7,348 nt of DNA, taken from positions 1-7,348 of the forward strand of contig CARBWQ010000043.1 of NCBI GenBank assembly GCA_948949055.1, in the 5' to 3' direction. The DNA is from an uncultured Eubacteriales bacterium (GTDB lineage: Bacteria; Bacillota; Clostridia; Christensenellales; UBA1242). Numbering within the stretch: the stretch's first letter is position 1; the number at the start of each line of letters is the position of its first letter. A program made the position numbers and the translations under genes. Positions 1-7,348 of this stretch are shown in pieces. The notes beneath the pieces were generated by a model, which saw nothing but the letters and a program-made list of their open reading frames with translations, was not told the DNA's origin and ran no database searches.

Positions 1-2149
1 CACCTTCAAGTTCTTTCTTTAAAGCCTCTAAATCCCATTCATAATATGGCTTATCATCGCTAATAACTTTATAGACACTCTTTGCAACCACTTCTGGGAA
101 CATATTCATTATTTGGTCATGAACTGGTTCTCCATCAAGAACTTTATTTCTTTCGTTATAGATAATTTCTCTTTGCTTGTTCATTACATCGTCAAATTGA
201 AGGACAGATTTACGAACGCCAAAGTTTTGAAGTTCAATTTTCCTTTGAGCTTTTTCAACATGTCTTGCAATCATTTTTACTTGGAATGGCACATCATCAT
301 CTATTTTAAAGAACATAAAAAGTCTTTTAAGTTTATCATCAGCGAAGCGTACTAAAAGATCATCTTCTGGCGAAAGGAAGAAAACGCTTGAACCTGGGTC
401 ACCTTGACGACCAGCACGACCACGAAGCTGATTATCAATACGTCTTGACTCATGTCTTTCTGTACCTACGATATGAAGACCACCCAATTTTTTAACTTCT
501 TCTTTCTCTTCATCGGTAATTTTCTTATATTTTTCATAAAGTTCTCTATAAACTTCTCTTGCCTTATTCAATTTTTCGTCATCAACATTATTGAAGGCAG
601 TTGCATAGGAAATTTCCTCTTCGCTGTAACCTTTATTTCTCATCTCTTTTGTAGCCATAAATTCAGGATTACCACCAAGCAAAATATCAGTACCACGACC
701 TGCCATATTAGTAGCGATAGTTATCGCACCTTTTCTGCCTGCCTGTGCAACGATTTCACTTTCTTTTTCATTGTTTTTAGCATTCAAAACTTGATGTTTT
801 ATTCCTGCTGATTTAAGAGCATGTGAAATAAGTTCACTCTTATCAATATTAATTGTTCCGACAAGGACAGGTTGTCCTCTTTTTTCACAATCTTTGATTT
901 CCTCAATAATTGCCTTGATTTTTCCCTTTTCAGAAGCATACATAATGTCTGGATAATCAACTCTTTGTTTAGGTCTATTAGTTGGAATAACCACAACGTC
1001 AAGATTATATATTGTCCTAAACTCACCTTCTTCGGTCTTAGCCGTACCAGTCATACCTGAAAGTTTTGAATATAGTCTGAAAAAGTTTTGGAAGGTTATT
1101 GTAGCAAAAGTTTGATTTTCATCTTTGATATCTACGCCTTCTTTGGCTTCAATAGCTTGATGAAGTCCTGAGCTAAATCTTCTTCCAATAGAAAGACGGC
1201 CGGTAAATTCATCAACGATAATTACTTCACCATCTTTAACTACATAATTTTCATCAAGGTGCATGATAAAGTTTGCCTTTAAAGCGTTGTTGATATAATG
1301 ATTAAGTTCAAGATTTTCTATATCAGAAAGGTTTTCAACTTTATAGAAAGCCTCTGCCTTACTGATTCCACTTTCTGTCATATTGATTTGTTTGGTTTTT
1401 ATATCAATTTCAACATCTTCATCTTTTTTCAATGTCTTTACAAACTTTTGAGCCTGCACATAACCATCAGAAGATTTTCCACCCATTCCACTGATAATCA
1501 ATGGAGTTCTCGCTTCATCAATCAAAATACTATCCACTTCATCGACAACAGCAAAATTTAGCCCACGTAAAACTCTGGCATTTTTATGACCTGCCATATT
1601 ATCTCTAAGATAATCAAAGCCAAGTTCGTTATTGGTAGCATAAGTGATATCACATAAGTATGCTTCCTTTTTCTGTTTGTCATTTTGACCTGATAATGAA
1701 ACACCGACTGTTAAACCTAAAAATTTATAGACTTTTCCCATCCATTCTGCGTCACGCTTGGCAAGATAGTCATTGACGGTAACAACATGAACACCTTTCC
1801 CAGTAAGCGCATTAAGATAAACAGGTAAAGTAGCAACTAATGTTTTACCTTCACCTGTTGCCATTTCAGCAATTCTACCTTGATGAAGTGCAATTCCACC
1901 AATAACCTGTGTATAGAAATGACGCATATTGAGTACTCTCGCTGATGCCTCTCTTACAACTGCAAAAGCCTCGGGAAGCAAATCATTTAAAGACTCACCC
2001 ACTTTAAGTCTATTCTTAAATTCTTCGCTACACGCTTTAAGCTCTTCGTTGGTATAACCTTTATATTTTTCTTCAAGTAGCATAACCTTGTCTGCTATTT
2101 TCTTTAATTTTTTAAGTTGAGAATTGTTCTCATTTCCAAAAAGTCCCAT
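1..2149 (-). CDS. secA: Protein translocase subunit SecA, 3' end beyond window
   Basis: SecA is the ATPase motor that binds preproteins at the inner face of the membrane and drives them through SecYEG. The frame is open from the ATG at 2149 to the left edge, giving 716 residues with no stop or frameshift. Motifs in order: MATGEGKT (Walker A, residues 96-103), [13 protein letters not shown] (Walker B/DEAD-like, 203-207) continuing as [14 protein letters not shown], then the preprotein cross-linking domain (about 220-360), GMTGTAKTE (365-373), [10 protein letters not shown] (480-489) and [14 protein letters not shown] (573-586, arginine fingers), then the start of the helical scaffold/wing region with [10 protein letters not shown]. 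Family length is about 800-900 residues, so the two-helix finger and C-terminal tail lie outside the window. The start is fixed by AAGGAG five bases upstream and by the typical short MGLFG N-terminus. Phrases match clostridial/Bacillota SecA best. It looks like the housekeeping protein rather than accessory SecA2, but the missing C-terminus prevents a firm choice. Confidence 0.98.
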   Translation of the reverse strand, partial: MGLFGNENNSQLKKLKKIADKVMLLEEKYKGYTNEELKACSEEFKNRLKVGESLNDLLPEAFAVVREASARVLNMRHFYTQVIGGIALHQGRIAEMATGEGKTLVATLPVYLNALTGKGVHVVTVNDYLAKRDAEWMGKVYKFLGLTVGVSLSGQNDKQKKEAYLCDITYATNNELGFDYLRDNMAGHKNARVLRGLNFAVVDEVDSILIDEARTPLIISGMGGKSSDGYVQAQKFVKTLKKDEDVEIDIKTKQINMTESGISKAEAFYKVENLSDIENLELNHYINNALKANFIMHLDENYVVKDGEVIIVDEFTGRLSIGRRFSSGLHQAIEAKEGVDIKDENQTFATITFQNFFRLYSKLSGMTGTAKTEEGEFRTIYNLDVVVIPTNRPKQRVDYPDIMYASEKGKIKAIIEEIKDCEKRGQPVLVGTINIDKSELISHALKSAGIKHQVLNAKNNEKESEIVAQAGRKGAITIATNMAGRGTDILLGGNPEFMATKEMRNKGYSEEEISYATAFNNVDDEKLNKAREVYRELYEKYKKITDEEKEEVKKLGGLHIVGTERHESRRIDNQLRGRAGRQGDPGSSVFFLSPEDDLLVRFADDKLKRLFMFFKIDDDVPFQVKMIARHVEKAQRKIELQNFGVRKSVLQFDDVMNKQREIIYNERNKVLDGEPVHDQIMNMFPEVVAKSVYKVISDDKPYYEWDLEALKKELEG

Positions 2150-2154
2150 TATAA

Positions 2155-2160
2155 CTCCTT
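2155..2160 (-). promoter_or_regulatory. secA ribosome binding site
   Basis: On the minus strand this reads AAGGAG, with five bases between it and the ATG at 2149. It is a strong Shine-Dalgarno match and decides the secA start. Confidence 0.9.
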
Positions 2161-2182
2161 TAAATTCTGGTCCATAGTAAAT

Positions 2183-2210
2183 ATTTTAACAAAATTTAAC
2201 AAAAAGTCAA
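2183..2210 (-). promoter_or_regulatory. Probable sigma-A type promoter of secA
   Basis: Reading the minus strand, the -35 is TTGACT (2205-2210, five of six consensus) and the -10 is TAAAAT (2183-2188, five of six), separated by 16 bp. Transcription would start near 2176, giving a leader of about 26 nt that just contains the ribosome site. The spacer is occupied by a tandem direct repeat, described separately. The spacing is one base short of optimal and the area is A/T-rich, so chance matches are possible. Confidence 0.55.
2185..2204. repeat. Perfect tandem 10-bp repeat inside secA promoter spacer
   Basis: TTTAACAAAA occurs twice back to back (2185-2194 and 2195-2204). The pair overlaps the proposed -10 and fills the spacer up to the -35 of secA. 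One helical turn between copies would put two identical half-sites on the same DNA face, as for an operator. No regulator is identified, and simple A/T-rich sequence can produce such a pair by chance. Confidence 0.6.
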
Positions 2211-2331
2211 AGAAAAATCTTATACAAATCACCTTTTAATAAAACTTTTTAAAAAAATATTGTCTAAGATTGTCTTACTTTCTAATTTATTCCCAAAAAG
2301 ATAAAAAATAAGCCTAAATTCTGCCATAAAC

Positions 2332-2361
2332 TTGACAGTTATATTTATAATGATGTATAAT
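2332..2361 (+). promoter_or_regulatory. Near-consensus sigma-A promoter of the giant gene
   Basis: The -35 is a perfect TTGACA (2332-2337) and the -10 a perfect TATAAT (2356-2361), with an 18-bp spacer. Transcription would begin near 2368, leaving a leader of about 30 nt that ends in the ribosome site. With both hexamers perfect, this should be a strong constitutive-type promoter unless a repressor acts on it, which suggests the giant protein is abundant. Confidence 0.8.
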
Positions 2362-2383
2362 TAAGTATATAAAATATATATAA

Positions 2384-2389
2384 GAGGAG
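2384..2389 (+). promoter_or_regulatory. Ribosome binding site of the giant gene
   Basis: GAGGAG lies eight bases upstream of the ATG at 2398. The match and spacing are good and support this ATG as the true start, with no room for an upstream signal-peptide extension. Confidence 0.9.
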
Positions 2390-2397
2390 AATCTATT

Positions 2398-5300
2398 ATG
2401 GCTAAGGATAAAGAAGATCTTAGAGAGCCTGCTGAAATAGTCAACAAAGTCACACTAGTTGATAGCGCAGGCAACCCTCAAAAAAATGAATCCGGAGAAG
2501 ATATTGTTATTGACCAGAAAATTGCAGTAGACCCAAAAGCCAATCATTACATTGAATTTAAAGACACCTTTACAAATAAAGATGGCAAAAAAGAAGATAG
2601 GTCACTTTTTCATGTCGATAAAGACGAAAGTGGAAATTATACAATCGAATTTGGCGACCTGAGCGTTTTCAAAACAAAAGATGGTAAGTCTTTTGCAGAT
2701 ATTTTGGGCACTAATAAAATCAACCTTGAACCTGGAAAAAGCGAAATTGTTATTTCAAAAGATCATGGTGCAACCTGTTTCCAAATCCAAGCTTTTGATG
2801 GTAAAACTTACTATATTTCTACAAACGCAAACTCTATATCAATAAAAGATGAAAATGGAGAAGAATTTGTTCATAAAACAGAAAAAGGTATTGGCATTGA
2901 CCAAACACTTCACACAACAGCCATTGAAGACTTCTTTGATAAAAACAATAAAATGTGTAAAACCAAAGGTAATGCGAAAAACAGTAAGGCTGAAATTTCT
3001 CCTAAAAGATTAAATGATTTTCCTATTAAAAACCTTAGCATGTATTTTGCAACTTTGCGTGGCAACACTGTAAAAGATCTTGGTGATTATAAAGTTACAA
3101 CTATCGACCCTATTCATCACGTTAATGATAAGAAAGCGTCAGAAACTTTACCTTATGCTTTTATGTCCAAAACTGACCCTGCCAACCCAAGCAAAGTGGA
3201 CAGTTATTTCCTAATATATGGAAAAATGGAAAGAGTTGAAAAAATTCATCTTCAATATGAAGAGGTTAATGGTAAACTTAAATTAAAACTTGGTATTCAA
3301 GTTGTTCCTCAAACAAAAAATTCTGTAAATCGCAGAGTTTATCCAATTGATTTACCTACTAATGATAAAGGAGAACTTACACCTGAGGCATTAGAGGCGT
3401 TAGACAATATCTTGAAAATTTCAGATTACTCTCCTAAAACAGATGCCTCTGACAAAAAAGTTGGCAAATATACTTTCAGTAAAGATGATAACAGAGGATA
3501 TGCCGAATATAGATACAAATTAACACCTGACACTTATTCACTTGTGGATCCAGATCTTTCTGATGATGAAGATAATAGCAACTATGACGATGGTGATGGC
3601 GATGATGATGGCAACAATGACAATCCAGGTCCAGATGCCCCTGTTCCACCTGACAACAATAGAAATCCTTCAAACGAAATTCCTGGTGATGGAGCTGAAA
3701 AACCTGGCGAAGGTGATGTAAATAAAAATCCAGATACAAACAATCCTCAAAATCCTGACAAATCAGATGAAATAAATAATGCTAGCGCAGAACCAAAAGA
3801 AAAAATAGTTTCAACAAAAGAACATGATTTTTCTGGCCATGCAGAGGCCTATGGTCTTGTAGCCGGCTATATTGGTGCATTTATATTTTTAGGAGCTTTA
3901 ATTAGTGGACTTGGTATTTTAGCCTTTATAGGAATTGGTATTTTCTGTGCTGGTACGATGACAGCTGGGTTAAAATCCCTTTTCGTGTTTAAGCCTTTTA
4001 ATTATGCTTTAAAAAGAGTACAAGAACTTGAACAACAAGAAGATGAAGATGAACAATTTGCTGAAAACTTTTTGGCAAACGAAAAAGAGTTAAATAAAGC
4101 TACTGAAATTTCTGCCGAAAAAGAAAATCAGTTATCAGATTATGTTAACAATTTTTACACTGATTTTGCTGATGCATATGAAGAATTTGGAATTGGTTTT
4201 TCAAATGGACTTGTAGCTGGACATAAAGGTTCTCCTGAAAATGGCTATCCAAGACTTGAAAAATTAATGAGTCAACAAGGTCTTGACATCAAAAAATCAA
4301 TGCTAATCTCTCTACAAAACATTCAAAGTTCTATCAATGAAAAAGAAAGAAATGAAAATATAACAAAATTTGTTGATTCGCATTTTAGTTTACCAAACGA
4401 TAAAAAAGAAACTTTGGTTCAAAAAATGTTTGGAGGAGACACCGAAGAGGAAAAATCCTTAAATAGAGAACAACTTGTTTCTTTCATCAAACATTTAGAC
4501 GAAGCTGTCACTTATGAAACCAAATCTGATACACTGTTAAAACAACAAGAATCAGCTCTTGGAACTGCAAGAGATAGCAAATTAGCAAAATTATTAAACC
4601 ACAAAGATCTTAATGCAGATTCTAGAAAGAAAATATTAAATAGATACTCCTCTACCCTTGTAAGAAGACTTTCTACTGATAAAAACATTAGTGAATCAAA
4701 GCTTGATAAACTTATCGGAAATTTACCTGCCGAAGAAAAGCTTGACGCTTTTAATACTTTAATTAACGCTCATAATGAGATTACATCAAGCATTGAGCAT
4801 ATTGAAAGCGTAGCAAAAGAAAATAGAGAACTTATTGCAAACTCTCAAACAGCAGGCGAATACGTCAAAACTTTTAAAAACTTGTCAACAGGAGCTACAC
4901 AGTTAAGTTCTTATAAAGAGGCTTCACAAGCTATCAAAAATTTAATACTTGAAAAGACTAATCACTATCACAATGCAAGAACGCTTAAAGACTATCAAAA
5001 AAAGATTGATAGTTCTACCGAACTTGGCAAAAACTTAGGACTTATTGCTGACATATACAAAATAGATCCTGTTTCCAATAAAGTTGCAACTTGCCAGAAA
5101 GATTTAATGAGAATAGTTCTCAATGAATTTGATGATATATTAGAATCCCCTATCGAACAAAATATGCCTGCAATTATACCTGATTTTGAAGAAATATTAA
5201 AAACAGGCAAAGTTGGCACTGTTGAAAATCTCGCACAAAAGCTTGTAAACGAAACAGACCAATTAGGAAATAAGACAGAGAGAGCCGAAAAACTCCAAAA

Positions 5301-7348
5301 GGCAATTGCAAACCTTAATGAAGCTAAAAAAGAAGTACGTAGCAATACTTCAAAGAATTTAGACTCAATATTTTCTAGCAATAGTGAAGTTATGAAGCAA
5401 TTTGAAGTTATTGGCAACAATTTGTACTTCATAAATAGTAAGGCAACTACTACTGAACAAGATAAAGATAAAAATGTTTTCAACAACCTTGTAGTAAAAG
5501 CAAAAGCAGATAAATTAAAAGAATCAATTTTCGTTCGCAATTTTATCAAGAGTGAAGAAACAATTAGAAATATTGCAAAATGTATGTTGATAGCTGAAAA
5601 AGCTTCTACAACTCCTATTTACAACGAAAGTACTAAAAAAGAATATAAAAATGCCCTATCTATTTTAAATGCCATAGTAAAAGGTAATCTTGCTGAGGCT
5701 AATATAAATAGTTCAATTGAAACAATTCTTGATACATCTAAACCTCATACAAGTAAAGAACTTAAAAATGCTGCTAAGAACGCCTCTGAAAAAATCAAAG
5801 GCTATCAAAAAGCAATTAAAATTATTGATAAAATGGGAATCTCAGCTATTGCTGAACAAGACCAAAAGAGTGATAGACAACAAATTATAGATGAATTTAA
5901 GGCTATTGACACAAGTCAAAACCCAAATGGTGCTTTCGCTCGTATTCTAAGAAGCAAAGTTGGAGATTTGAAACTTGACAAAGCTGGCAATATTACAATA
6001 GACAAAGTTTCTTTAAGTTCTGTTATCTCTCGTGAAGATATTGTCAAAAAGATAGAAGAAATTTCTTACCTTACAGAAGATCAAAAGAAAATTGTTATCG
6101 ATAATCTTCCTGAAACTATAACAGATGAAACTTCAAATAAAGATATAACTGATGCGTTTAGTCATGTAAAAAATCCAAATATGAATACTCGCAAATCAAT
6201 CAAAGATGATGTAAAAAGACTAACAAGTTACTTTAAAAGCCGTTACGACCTTGAAAAAGCAACTGAGATTATAAACAATGCCATTAATACTGCTAACCAT
6301 ATAGCAAATGTTGAAACTCATTGTCATGATGCGTCACTAGGCGAAGAATTTGCAACTAGCGAACTTAATAGAACTAAAAATAAACATAAAAAAGCCATAA
6401 AAACAGAAAGCAAATATGAAAATATTTATGATATGCTAGAAAATCTTCTTGCATCAAAAGTTGAAGATCCAGAACAAGCTATTGGAGATGCTATTCGCAA
6501 GAATCCTAAAATTAGCGCTTGGAAGATTGCAAAAAGCTATGGAATAAAATTTGCAGACTATTTAAAGGCACACAAAGACATCTCTAAAAATGGCGTTGAT
6601 GAAAGTGTTCAAAAAGATGTATGGTTAAAGGAAAAGGAGGTTGATAAGTACCTCTCTATTACTGGCGATATTAAATTGGCTTGGGAAAATGCTTTAAAAG
6701 GCAACACTAATGCCCTTAAACAATTTATTGATAATGCAAAATCTCTAATAAAGTTAAATAAAGAGAAAAAAGCAGAAAAAGAATCACCTGTAAAACTATC
6801 TAGAAAAATGGCTAAAAACCGTAAAGAAAATTCTGAAATTTATGCCGATGTTATTGCAAGAGCTGGCCTAAACTTAGACGATCTTGACAACCTCGTACAC
6901 AAAGGTGATGAGACAGCAATTATTAAGAGAATTGAAGAACTTGAAAAGCGTGACCCAATCAAGAAACTTGAAGGTCTTGAAACTGATAAGCAAAATGAAC
7001 TTGCTGAGCTTAAAATCAAGAAAGATCTTCTAACTGAATCTGACAGAGCAATTTTTGAAGCTGAAACAAAGCAATGTCACTATAATATGGATGTTAACAA
7101 TTATCAAGCAAAACTAGAAGTTATTCAATCATTATCTGAAAAAGGCGTACCTGATAAAATCATTAACGATGCTTATGTAGCTTTTGCAAAAGGCGACTTG
7201 GAATTCTTCAATAAAACAAAAGTAAGTACTCAATCGGAAGATGGCAAAGTTGAAAGTAAGTCAATTAATGATCTTTTATTGGAAAACAGTGAGTTCATGT
7301 TTGACATAACCGACACTGCCCTCTTGATGCGTCTTGGTATCAACCCAG
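2398..7348 (+). CDS. Giant membrane-anchored helical protein of unknown family, 3' end beyond window
   Basis: I do not recognise this protein. The frame is open for 1650 codons and continues past the right edge. Zones seen: residues 1-383, polar and probably beta-rich, starting MAKDKEDLREPAE with no signal peptide; 384-461, Asp/Asn/Pro/Gly-rich linker; 485-525, an uncharged glycine-rich hydrophobic stretch; 526-540, basic (KSLFVFKPFNYALKR); about 541-1650, Lys/Glu/Asn-rich and mainly helical, with few prolines and some loosely recurring motifs. All three tryptophans fall at 1375-1429, suggesting a distinct small domain there. Cysteines are few (seven). No catalytic motif, LPXTG-like signal or nucleotide-binding loop is visible, although the C-terminus is unseen. 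The strong promoter and ribosome site suggest good expression. By analogy with multi-domain Gram-positive surface and scaffold proteins, a structural, adhesive or envelope-organising role is plausible, but this is inference. The neighbouring divergent gene is secA, with no proven link. Confidence 0.93.
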   Translation, partial: MAKDKEDLREPAEIVNKVTLVDSAGNPQKNESGEDIVIDQKIAVDPKANHYIEFKDTFTNKDGKKEDRSLFHVDKDESGNYTIEFGDLSVFKTKDGKSFADILGTNKINLEPGKSEIVISKDHGATCFQIQAFDGKTYYISTNANSISIKDENGEEFVHKTEKGIGIDQTLHTTAIEDFFDKNNKMCKTKGNAKNSKAEISPKRLNDFPIKNLSMYFATLRGNTVKDLGDYKVTTIDPIHHVNDKKASETLPYAFMSKTDPANPSKVDSYFLIYGKMERVEKIHLQYEEVNGKLKLKLGIQVVPQTKNSVNRRVYPIDLPTNDKGELTPEALEALDNILKISDYSPKTDASDKKVGKYTFSKDDNRGYAEYRYKLTPDTYSLVDPDLSDDEDNSNYDDGDGDDDGNNDNPGPDAPVPPDNNRNPSNEIPGDGAEKPGEGDVNKNPDTNNPQNPDKSDEINNASAEPKEKIVSTKEHDFSGHAEAYGLVAGYIGAFIFLGALISGLGILAFIGIGIFCAGTMTAGLKSLFVFKPFNYALKRVQELEQQEDEDEQFAENFLANEKELNKATEISAEKENQLSDYVNNFYTDFADAYEEFGIGFSNGLVAGHKGSPENGYPRLEKLMSQQGLDIKKSMLISLQNIQSSINEKERNENITKFVDSHFSLPNDKKETLVQKMFGGDTEEEKSLNREQLVSFIKHLDEAVTYETKSDTLLKQQESALGTARDSKLAKLLNHKDLNADSRKKILNRYSSTLVRRLSTDKNISESKLDKLIGNLPAEEKLDAFNTLINAHNEITSSIEHIESVAKENRELIANSQTAGEYVKTFKNLSTGATQLSSYKEASQAIKNLILEKTNHYHNARTLKDYQKKIDSSTELGKNLGLIADIYKIDPVSNKVATCQKDLMRIVLNEFDDILESPIEQNMPAIIPDFEEILKTGKVGTVENLAQKLVNETDQLGNKTERAEKLQKAIANLNEAKKEVRSNTSKNLDSIFSSNSEVMKQFEVIGNNLYFINSKATTTEQDKDKNVFNNLVVKAKADKLKESIFVRNFIKSEETIRNIAKCMLIAEKASTTPIYNESTKKEYKNALSILNAIVKGNLAEANINSSIETILDTSKPHTSKELKNAAKNASEKIKGYQKAIKIIDKMGISAIAEQDQKSDRQQIIDEFKAIDTSQNPNGAFARILRSKVGDLKLDKAGNITIDKVSLSSVISREDIVKKIEEISYLTEDQKKIVIDNLPETITDETSNKDITDAFSHVKNPNMNTRKSIKDDVKRLTSYFKSRYDLEKATEIINNAINTANHIANVETHCHDASLGEEFATSELNRTKNKHKKAIKTESKYENIYDMLENLLASKVEDPEQAIGDAIRKNPKISAWKIAKSYGIKFADYLKAHKDISKNGVDESVQKDVWLKEKEVDKYLSITGDIKLAWENALKGNTNALKQFIDNAKSLIKLNKEKKAEKESPVKLSRKMAKNRKENSEIYADVIARAGLNLDDLDNLVHKGDETAIIKRIEELEKRDPIKKLEGLETDKQNELAELKIKKDLLTESDRAIFEAETKQCHYNMDVNNYQAKLEVIQSLSEKGVPDKIINDAYVAFAKGDLEFFNKTKVSTQSEDGKVESKSINDLLLENSEFMFDITDTALLMRLGINP
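3547..3780 (+). other. Asp/Asn/Pro/Gly-rich linker within the giant protein (residues 384-461)
   Basis: About 78 residues of low-complexity acidic sequence. The first third is almost pure Asp, Gly and Asn; the rest alternates Pro with Asn, Asp, Glu and Gly (for example NPGPDAPVPPDNN). It is surely flexible and disordered, and separates the N-terminal region from the membrane segment. Such linkers are common in Gram-positive surface proteins just before the membrane or wall anchor. It contains one DxDxDGxxD match at residues 400-408. Confidence 0.85.
3850..3972 (+). other. Internal membrane segment of the giant protein (residues 485-525)
   Basis: Forty-one residues with no charged side chain, from YGLVAGYIGAF to FCAGTMTAGL, with ten glycines and many Ile, Leu, Phe and Ala. 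The length fits two tightly packed helices with a turn near GALISGLG, or one long helix with a re-entrant part. Positive residues follow at once (K526, K532, K539, R540), so by the positive-inside rule the C-terminal side should be cytoplasmic. The N-terminal side has nearly balanced charge and gives no clear topology. Confidence 0.85.
6502..6579 (+). other. Possible helix-turn-helix-like segment (residues 1369-1394)
   Basis: The stretch NPKISAWKIAKSYGIKF followed by ADYLKAHKD has the helix-turn-helix rhythm (IAK, then a Gly three residues on, followed by Ile). It begins the only tryptophan-containing zone of the protein. The second-helix positions fit poorly (Tyr where Val or Ile is usual), so this is a weak resemblance in a protein otherwise expected to be membrane-bound. 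Confidence 0.2.

Larger units (their letters stand above)
2150..2397. other. Divergent intergenic region between secA and the giant gene
   Basis: This 248-bp stretch carries no gene. It contains two back-to-back promoters whose -35 elements are about 120 bp apart. Between them lie A/T tracts (2241-2260) that could bend DNA or act as UP elements, and an imperfect direct repeat, ATTGTCTAAG / ATTGTCTTAC (2259-2278). I see no rho-independent terminator, as expected between divergent genes, and no structured leader long enough for a riboswitch on either side. Confidence 0.8.

Noticed and set aside
113..1561. Several small open frames within the secA region, most on the plus strand and one in another minus frame (799-1026).
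   Set aside because: They overlap the clear SecA reading frame in other frames, are rich in Phe/Ile/Ser as expected from antisense of AT-rich coding DNA, and lack convincing ribosome sites.
2346..2351. Another TATAAT upstream of the chosen -10.
   Set aside because: It lies only eight bases after the TTGACA and has no good -35 at 16-18 bp, so the TATAAT at 2356-2361 is the better choice.
2398..2470. Possible signal peptide at the N-terminus of the giant protein.
   Set aside because: The first residues are charged and polar (MAKDKEDLREPAE) with no hydrophobic core, and the ribosome site fixes this start.
3476..3739. Minus-strand frame of 87 codons rich in His, Leu and Cys.
   Set aside because: It is the complement of the Asp-rich linker: GAT/GAC codons read backwards give His- and Leu-type codons. 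A composition shadow, not a gene.
4995..5549. Minus-strand frame of 184 codons resembling a hydrophobic protein.
   Set aside because: It is fully antisense to the giant frame. Its hydrophobic look follows from complementing Lys/Glu/Asn codons into Phe/Leu/Ile/Ser, and the plus frame continues unbroken through it.
1..7348. Recoded TGA (Mollicutes-type code), frameshifts, CRISPR arrays, tRNA genes or mobile elements.
   Set aside because: Both genes read through with the standard code using TGG for tryptophan and no internal TGA. No spaced repeats, cloverleaf sequences, transposase frames or terminal inverted repeats were seen.

Overview
This is a two-gene window of AT-rich bacterial chromosome. 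The left 2.15 kb (minus strand) is the 5' part of secA, running off the left edge. The right 4.95 kb (plus strand) is one uninterrupted open reading frame of at least 1650 codons, running off the right edge. The two genes are divergent and share a 248-bp intergenic region that holds both promoters. I see no tRNA, rRNA, CRISPR array, insertion sequence or phage gene.

The SecA sequence looks like that of a low-GC Gram-positive (Bacillota), most like clostridial SecA. Support comes from phrases such as [19 protein letters not shown] and [19 protein letters not shown], strong AAGGAG/GAGGAG ribosome sites, sigma-A type promoters and A/T-biased codons. Both genes use TGG for tryptophan, have no in-frame TGA and need no recoding. 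A gut or other host-associated uncultured clostridium is my guess; the sequence does not prove it.

Layout: 1-2149, secA residues 1-716 of an expected 800-900, intact as far as it goes. 2150-2397, the intergenic region: a secA promoter with a perfect tandem 10-bp repeat in its spacer, A/T tracts, a second imperfect direct repeat, and a near-consensus promoter (TTGACA, 18 bp, TATAAT) for the right-hand gene. 2398-7348, the giant gene. Its product has four zones: about 380 residues of polar, probably beta-rich sequence without a signal peptide; an Asp/Asn/Pro/Gly-rich linker; a 41-residue glycine-rich hydrophobic stretch with no charged residue; and more than 1100 residues of Lys/Glu/Asn-rich, mostly helical sequence that is still open at the window edge.

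The interest lies in the giant protein. I do not recognise its family. Its architecture (soluble head, acidic flexible linker, internal membrane segment, very long helical body) suggests a large membrane-anchored structural, surface or envelope protein. Its position beside secA may be chance; no shared pathway can be shown from this sequence.
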